Of a stretch of DNA of 64,000 nt, positions 60,797 through 64,000 are shown one piece after another. Numbering within the stretch: the stretch's first letter is position 1; every line of letters begins with the position of its first letter. A model generated the notes under the pieces. That model had not been told where the DNA came from and searched no databases. It saw only the letters and a program-made list of their open reading frames with translations. A program made the position numbers and the translations under genes. This DNA comes from Bradyrhizobium arachidis (lineage in GTDB: Bacteria; Pseudomonadota; Alphaproteobacteria; Rhizobiales; Xanthobacteraceae). The stretch lies in assembly GCF_024758505.1 (NCBI RefSeq), contig NZ_CP077970.1, positions 2,790,001 to 2,854,000 of the forward strand. Reading direction: 5' to 3'.

Positions 60797-61747
60797 ATGG
60801 CTGTTTTTACCGAGTTGTCATTCAACGAGGTCGCCGCGTTCTTTCGAGGACTGGGTCTTGGCGCGCCTCGTTCCGTTCGCGGCGTCACCAGTGGAATTGA
60901 GAACACGAACTATTTCGTGGATACGGATGGCGAGAGTTATGTGCTCACCATGTTCGAGCGCCTCACATTCGAGCAACTGCCGTTTTACCTGCACTTCATG
61001 AAGCATCTTGCGGCGCGGAATATGCCCGTGCCGGATCCGGTTGCCGACGCACATGGCGTGATCCTTCACCCTCTGAGGGAGCGGCCCGCGGTGGTCGTCA
61101 ACAGGCTTCCTGGTGCAAGCGAGGCGGAACCTGCGGCCGCGCATTGCAGTTCCGTCGGGGAGTGCCTGGCGCGCCTGCACCTGGCCGGGAGCGATTACCC
61201 ACGACAACAGGCCAATCCGCGCGGCCTTCAATGGTGGAACGAGGTCGTGTCGGTGCTCGGCCGCTGCGTATCCGCCCGACAGCGCTTGCTGCTCTCGACT
61301 GAATTGAGCTTTCAGAACGAGCTCGCTTTGTCGTCGGACTACAGGCAACTCCCCAAGGGGCCGATCCATGCCGATCTGTTCCGCGACAACGTGTTGTTCG
61401 AGAGGGAGCGCCTGTCCGGCGTCATTGATTTCTATTTTGCCGGATGCGACACGCTTCTGTTCGATATAGCGGTGTGCCTCAACGACTGGTGCGTCGATGG
61501 CCTCACCCGCCGCCACAATGTCGAGCGAGCCGCCGCTTTCCTGGGTGCTTATGAGAGCGCCCGGCCGCTGACTTCCTCCGAACACAAGCTGCTTCCTGCG
61601 ATGCAGCGCGCAGCGGCATTCCGGTTTTGGCTGTCGCGTCTCTGGGATGTGCACCTGCCTCGGCAGGCTGCGCTCCTCAAACCACATGATCCCAGCCACT
61701 TCGAGCGCATCTTGCTCATGCTCCGGGGAGAGTTCGCATTGTCATGA
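60797..61747 (+). CDS. thrB: Homoserine kinase, APH-type
   Basis: A 316-residue homoserine kinase of the aminoglycoside-phosphotransferase fold, the form used by alphaproteobacteria instead of the GHMP type. The N-terminal motif [20 protein letters not shown], the catalytic loop [14 protein letters not shown] (HxDxxxxN), and [20 protein letters not shown] (metal Asp) are complete. It phosphorylates homoserine to O-phosphohomoserine, the substrate of ThrC just upstream. The order thrC-thrB followed by kbl-tdh is unusual for threonine biosynthesis, which normally pairs these with hom. Confidence 0.93.
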   Translation: MAVFTELSFNEVAAFFRGLGLGAPRSVRGVTSGIENTNYFVDTDGESYVLTMFERLTFEQLPFYLHFMKHLAARNMPVPDPVADAHGVILHPLRERPAVVVNRLPGASEAEPAAAHCSSVGECLARLHLAGSDYPRQQANPRGLQWWNEVVSVLGRCVSARQRLLLSTELSFQNELALSSDYRQLPKGPIHADLFRDNVLFERERLSGVIDFYFAGCDTLLFDIAVCLNDWCVDGLTRRHNVERAAAFLGAYESARPLTSSEHKLLPAMQRAAAFRFWLSRLWDVHLPRQAALLKPHDPSHFERILLMLRGEFALS

Positions 61748-61781
61748 TCGTCCAATTTGCGGCAGCGAGGATGGGGGTACG

Positions 61782-62984
61782 ATGGCGCCGACCCTAGAAG
61801 GCCGAATTCGCGAGCTTCTTTCGCAGATCCAAGCGGAGGGCCTCTACAAGCACGAGCGGATGATCACTGGCGCGCAGGCGGGCCGCATCCGCGTCGTTTC
61901 GCACTCGTCCGAGCGTGAACTCGTCAATCTTTGCGCCAACAACTATCTGGGCCTCGCCGATCATCCCGAAATCATCGCAGCCGCAAAGCGAGGTCTGGAT
62001 GAGTTCGGGTTTGGCATGGCATCCGTGCGCTTCATCTGCGGTACGCAAACCCTGCACCGCGAACTCGAGCGCACGATCGCTCGCTATCTGGACAAGGATG
62101 ACGCCATCCTGTTCGTGGCCTGCTTCGATGCCAATGGCGGGGTCTTCGAGCCGCTTCTGGAGGCCGACGACGCCATCATTTCTGATTCTCTCAATCACGC
62201 TTCGATTATCGACGGCGTGCGCCTTTGCAAGGCGAGGCGATACCGCTTCGCCAACGGCGACATGAACGAGCTCGAGGATCGGCTCAAGGAGGCGAACAGG
62301 GACGGAGCCCGGTTCAAATTGATCGCCACAGACGGCGTGTTCTCGATGGACGGATACGTGGCCAAGCTCCCCGCCATTTGCGCCTTGGCCGAGAGGTACG
62401 GCGCCGCCGTCATGGTCGATGACTGCCATGCCACCGGTCATATCGGCGAAGCCGGCCGCGGCACGCCGACGCTGACAGGCACAAGCGGGCAGGTCGATAT
62501 CGTCACGGGAACGCTCGGCAAGAGCCTGGGTGGCGCGATGGGCGGCTTTGTTGCGGCGTCGCAACCCATTGTTGATCTGCTTCGACAGCGAGCGCGTCCA
62601 TATCTCTTCTCCAACAGCCTCGCTCCGGCAGTGGCTGCGGGATCGATTAAGGCGATCCAGATCGCGGAAACAGCCGATGACCGGCGGCAGCTTCTTGCTG
62701 CGCATACGCGGCGCTTCCGGTCGGGCTTGGAGAAGGCTGGATTCGAACTCCTTGCGGGAGAGACGCCAATCATTCCAGTCATGCTGCACGACGCGCGCTT
62801 GGCGCAGGACATGGCAGCCGCGCTGGATGAGCGCGGCATCTACGTCGCCGCGTTCTTCTATCCCGTCGTCCCCAAAGGAAAGGCGCGGATCAGGACACAG
62901 ATGTCCGCCGCCCTGACCGAAGAGGACGTTGAACTGGCCGTCGAGGCCTTCGCCGACGCGGGCAAAGCGCTTGGCGTGATTTGA
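61782..62984 (+). CDS. kbl: Glycine C-acetyltransferase (2-amino-3-ketobutyrate CoA ligase)
   Basis: A 400-residue alpha-oxoamine synthase. The PLP lysine is in [20 protein letters not shown] and the aspartate in [18 protein letters not shown]. The N-terminus with [20 protein letters not shown] is the family start. It splits 2-amino-3-ketobutyrate with CoA into glycine and acetyl-CoA, directly after Tdh, encoded 19 bases downstream. Together they form the threonine dehydrogenase pathway. Confidence 0.95.
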   Translation: MAPTLEGRIRELLSQIQAEGLYKHERMITGAQAGRIRVVSHSSERELVNLCANNYLGLADHPEIIAAAKRGLDEFGFGMASVRFICGTQTLHRELERTIARYLDKDDAILFVACFDANGGVFEPLLEADDAIISDSLNHASIIDGVRLCKARRYRFANGDMNELEDRLKEANRDGARFKLIATDGVFSMDGYVAKLPAICALAERYGAAVMVDDCHATGHIGEAGRGTPTLTGTSGQVDIVTGTLGKSLGGAMGGFVAASQPIVDLLRQRARPYLFSNSLAPAVAAGSIKAIQIAETADDRRQLLAAHTRRFRSGLEKAGFELLAGETPIIPVMLHDARLAQDMAAALDERGIYVAAFFYPVVPKGKARIRTQMSAALTEEDVELAVEAFADAGKALGVI

Positions 62985-63003
62985 TGGTTACAAAGGTGCT
63001 CTC

Positions 63004-64000
63004 ATGAAAGCTCTTGTCAAAGCAGCCGCCGAACCCGGGCTCTGGCTCGGTGAACGGGGAATCCCGCAGATCGGGCCGGATGACGTTCTCATCAAGATCA
63101 ACAAGACCGGGATCTGCGGCACGGATATCCATATCTACGCTTGGGATGAGTGGGCGCAACGGACCGTCCCCGTCCCGATGGTCGTCGGTCACGAGTATGC
63201 AGGCGAGATCGCCGAAGTCGGCGCGAACGTCACGAAATTCGCGATTGGGCAGCGCGTTTCGGGTGAGGGCCATGTTGTCGGCATGAGCAGCCGCGCTGCG
63301 CGGGGAGGGCGGTTTCACCTGGATCCTGAAACCAAGGGCATCGGTGTCAATATTCCCGGAGCTTTTGCCGAATATTTGCGTTTGCCCGCCTTTAATGTCG
63401 TGCCGCTGCCTGACGCCATCGACGACGAGATCGGGGCCATCCTCGATCCGCTCGGCAACGCCGTCCACACCGCGTTGTCGTTCGACCTCGTGGGTGAGGA
63501 TGTGCTCATCACCGGGGCAGGTCCCATTGGCATCATGAGCGCTGCAGTTGCCCGACATGTCGGTGCGCGGCACGTCGTGATCACCGATGTCAATCCGCGC
63601 CGCTTGGCATTGGCTTCGGATGTTGCTGACGTTGTTCCCGTCGACGTGACAAGGGAAGATCTTCGGTCTGTGACGCAGCGGCTGGGCATGAAGGAAGGCT
63701 TCGATGTGGGGCTCGAGATGAGTGGTGCTCCCGCTGCCTTCGATCAATTGGTCGAAAATCTGGTGATGGGCGGCAAGATTGCCATGCTCGGCATCCCCGC
63801 TCGGCCCGCGACAGTCGACTGGACCAAGCTTGTCTTCAAGATGCTTACCGTCAAGGGCATCTACGGTCGAGAGATGTTCGAGACCTGGCACAAGATGCTC
63901 GCAATGCTCGAAAGCGGTCTCGACATCCGAAAGATCATCACCCACCGCCTGCCTGCCGCGGAGTTCAAGACCGGATTTGAGATCATGCGGAGTGGCAATT
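63004..64000 (+). CDS. tdh: L-threonine 3-dehydrogenase, partial at window end
   Basis: The first 332 residues are present before the window ends; about 10-15 are missing judging by E. coli Tdh. It oxidises threonine to 2-amino-3-ketobutyrate with NAD. The catalytic zinc region is intact ([24 protein letters not shown]). The NAD loop [20 protein letters not shown] and the [15 protein letters not shown] signature also fit. The structural-zinc loop is altered: E. coli Tdh has four cysteines there, and this protein has [20 protein letters not shown] with none. The rest matches Tdh closely. Its place after kbl supports the assignment. Confidence 0.93.
   Translation, partial: MKALVKAAAEPGLWLGERGIPQIGPDDVLIKINKTGICGTDIHIYAWDEWAQRTVPVPMVVGHEYAGEIAEVGANVTKFAIGQRVSGEGHVVGMSSRAARGGRFHLDPETKGIGVNIPGAFAEYLRLPAFNVVPLPDAIDDEIGAILDPLGNAVHTALSFDLVGEDVLITGAGPIGIMSAAVARHVGARHVVITDVNPRRLALASDVADVVPVDVTREDLRSVTQRLGMKEGFDVGLEMSGAPAAFDQLVENLVMGGKIAMLGIPARPATVDWTKLVFKMLTVKGIYGREMFETWHKMLAMLESGLDIRKIITHRLPAAEFKTGFEIMRSGN

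Noticed and set aside
1..64000. tRNA, rRNA, CRISPR, transposase or prophage genes
   Set aside because: No tRNA-like T-loop/anticodon context, no spaced direct repeats, and no integrase or transposase motifs were seen on reading; a covariance search was not possible.

Overview
The window is GC-rich chromosomal DNA from an alphaproteobacterium, most likely Bradyrhizobium or a close relative. This is inferred from the small exported protein families, a palindromic intergenic element of bradyrhizobial type at about 31.99-32.08 kb, an APH-type homoserine kinase, and many catabolic clusters each paired with a local regulator. I found no rRNA, tRNA, CRISPR array, phage or insertion sequence. Both edges cut a gene: the left edge an unidentified minus-strand gene, the right edge tdh.

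Layout. (1) 0-9.3 kb: small envelope or exported proteins, two convergent TetR regulators, and an operon of a histidine-kinase-like protein, two lipoprotein adaptors and an RND pump. (2) 9.5-17.4 kb: a signalling island with a PAS-PAS-HTH protein, a broken protoglobin fragment, a globin-coupled chemoreceptor, a PAS-GGDEF-EAL protein, a DUF2336 protein and a LuxR-type protein, then a small exported protein. One 17-bp operator recurs before the left-edge gene, between tetR and the RND operon, and before the small exported protein, which suggests one TetR regulon across 17 kb. (3) 17.7-25.4 kb: a TetR-controlled aromatic ring-cleavage cluster (FAD hydroxylase, extradiol dioxygenase, FAH-family hydrolase, acyl-CoA ligase, MDR reductase). 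(4) 26.2-33.8 kb: a second catabolic cluster (SnoaL-like, two SDRs, acyl-CoA ligase, MFS transporter, ABM protein, alpha/beta hydrolase) with a Crp/Fnr regulator. A TTGTCGC-N4-GCGACAA site lies in both divergent promoter regions.

(5) 33.9-43.3 kb: a LysR gene divergent from an eleven-gene run. The run holds a ketopantoate-reductase-like enzyme, a VOC protein, a MaoC hydratase, a family III CoA-transferase, two different shikimate/quinate dehydrogenases, a four-gene polar amino-acid-type ABC importer and type II dehydroquinase. It looks like uptake and catabolism of a quinate/shikimate-like compound with an unexplained CoA branch. (6) 43.4-52 kb: GNAT, GhrA-like reductase, cupin, aldehyde dehydrogenase, HAD hydrolase, class III aminotransferase, Lrp regulator and a DAO flavoenzyme, which suggests amine or amino acid catabolism. 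(7) 52.6-64 kb: a peptide/opine-type ABC importer, a DAO flavoenzyme, then thrC, thrB, kbl and tdh in one tight run. Together these could turn homoserine into glycine and acetyl-CoA.

The strongest candidates for new biology are the CoA-linked shikimate/quinate cluster, the importer-flavoenzyme-ThrC-ThrB-Kbl-Tdh operon, whose Tdh lacks the four structural-zinc cysteines, and the three-site TetR operator network.
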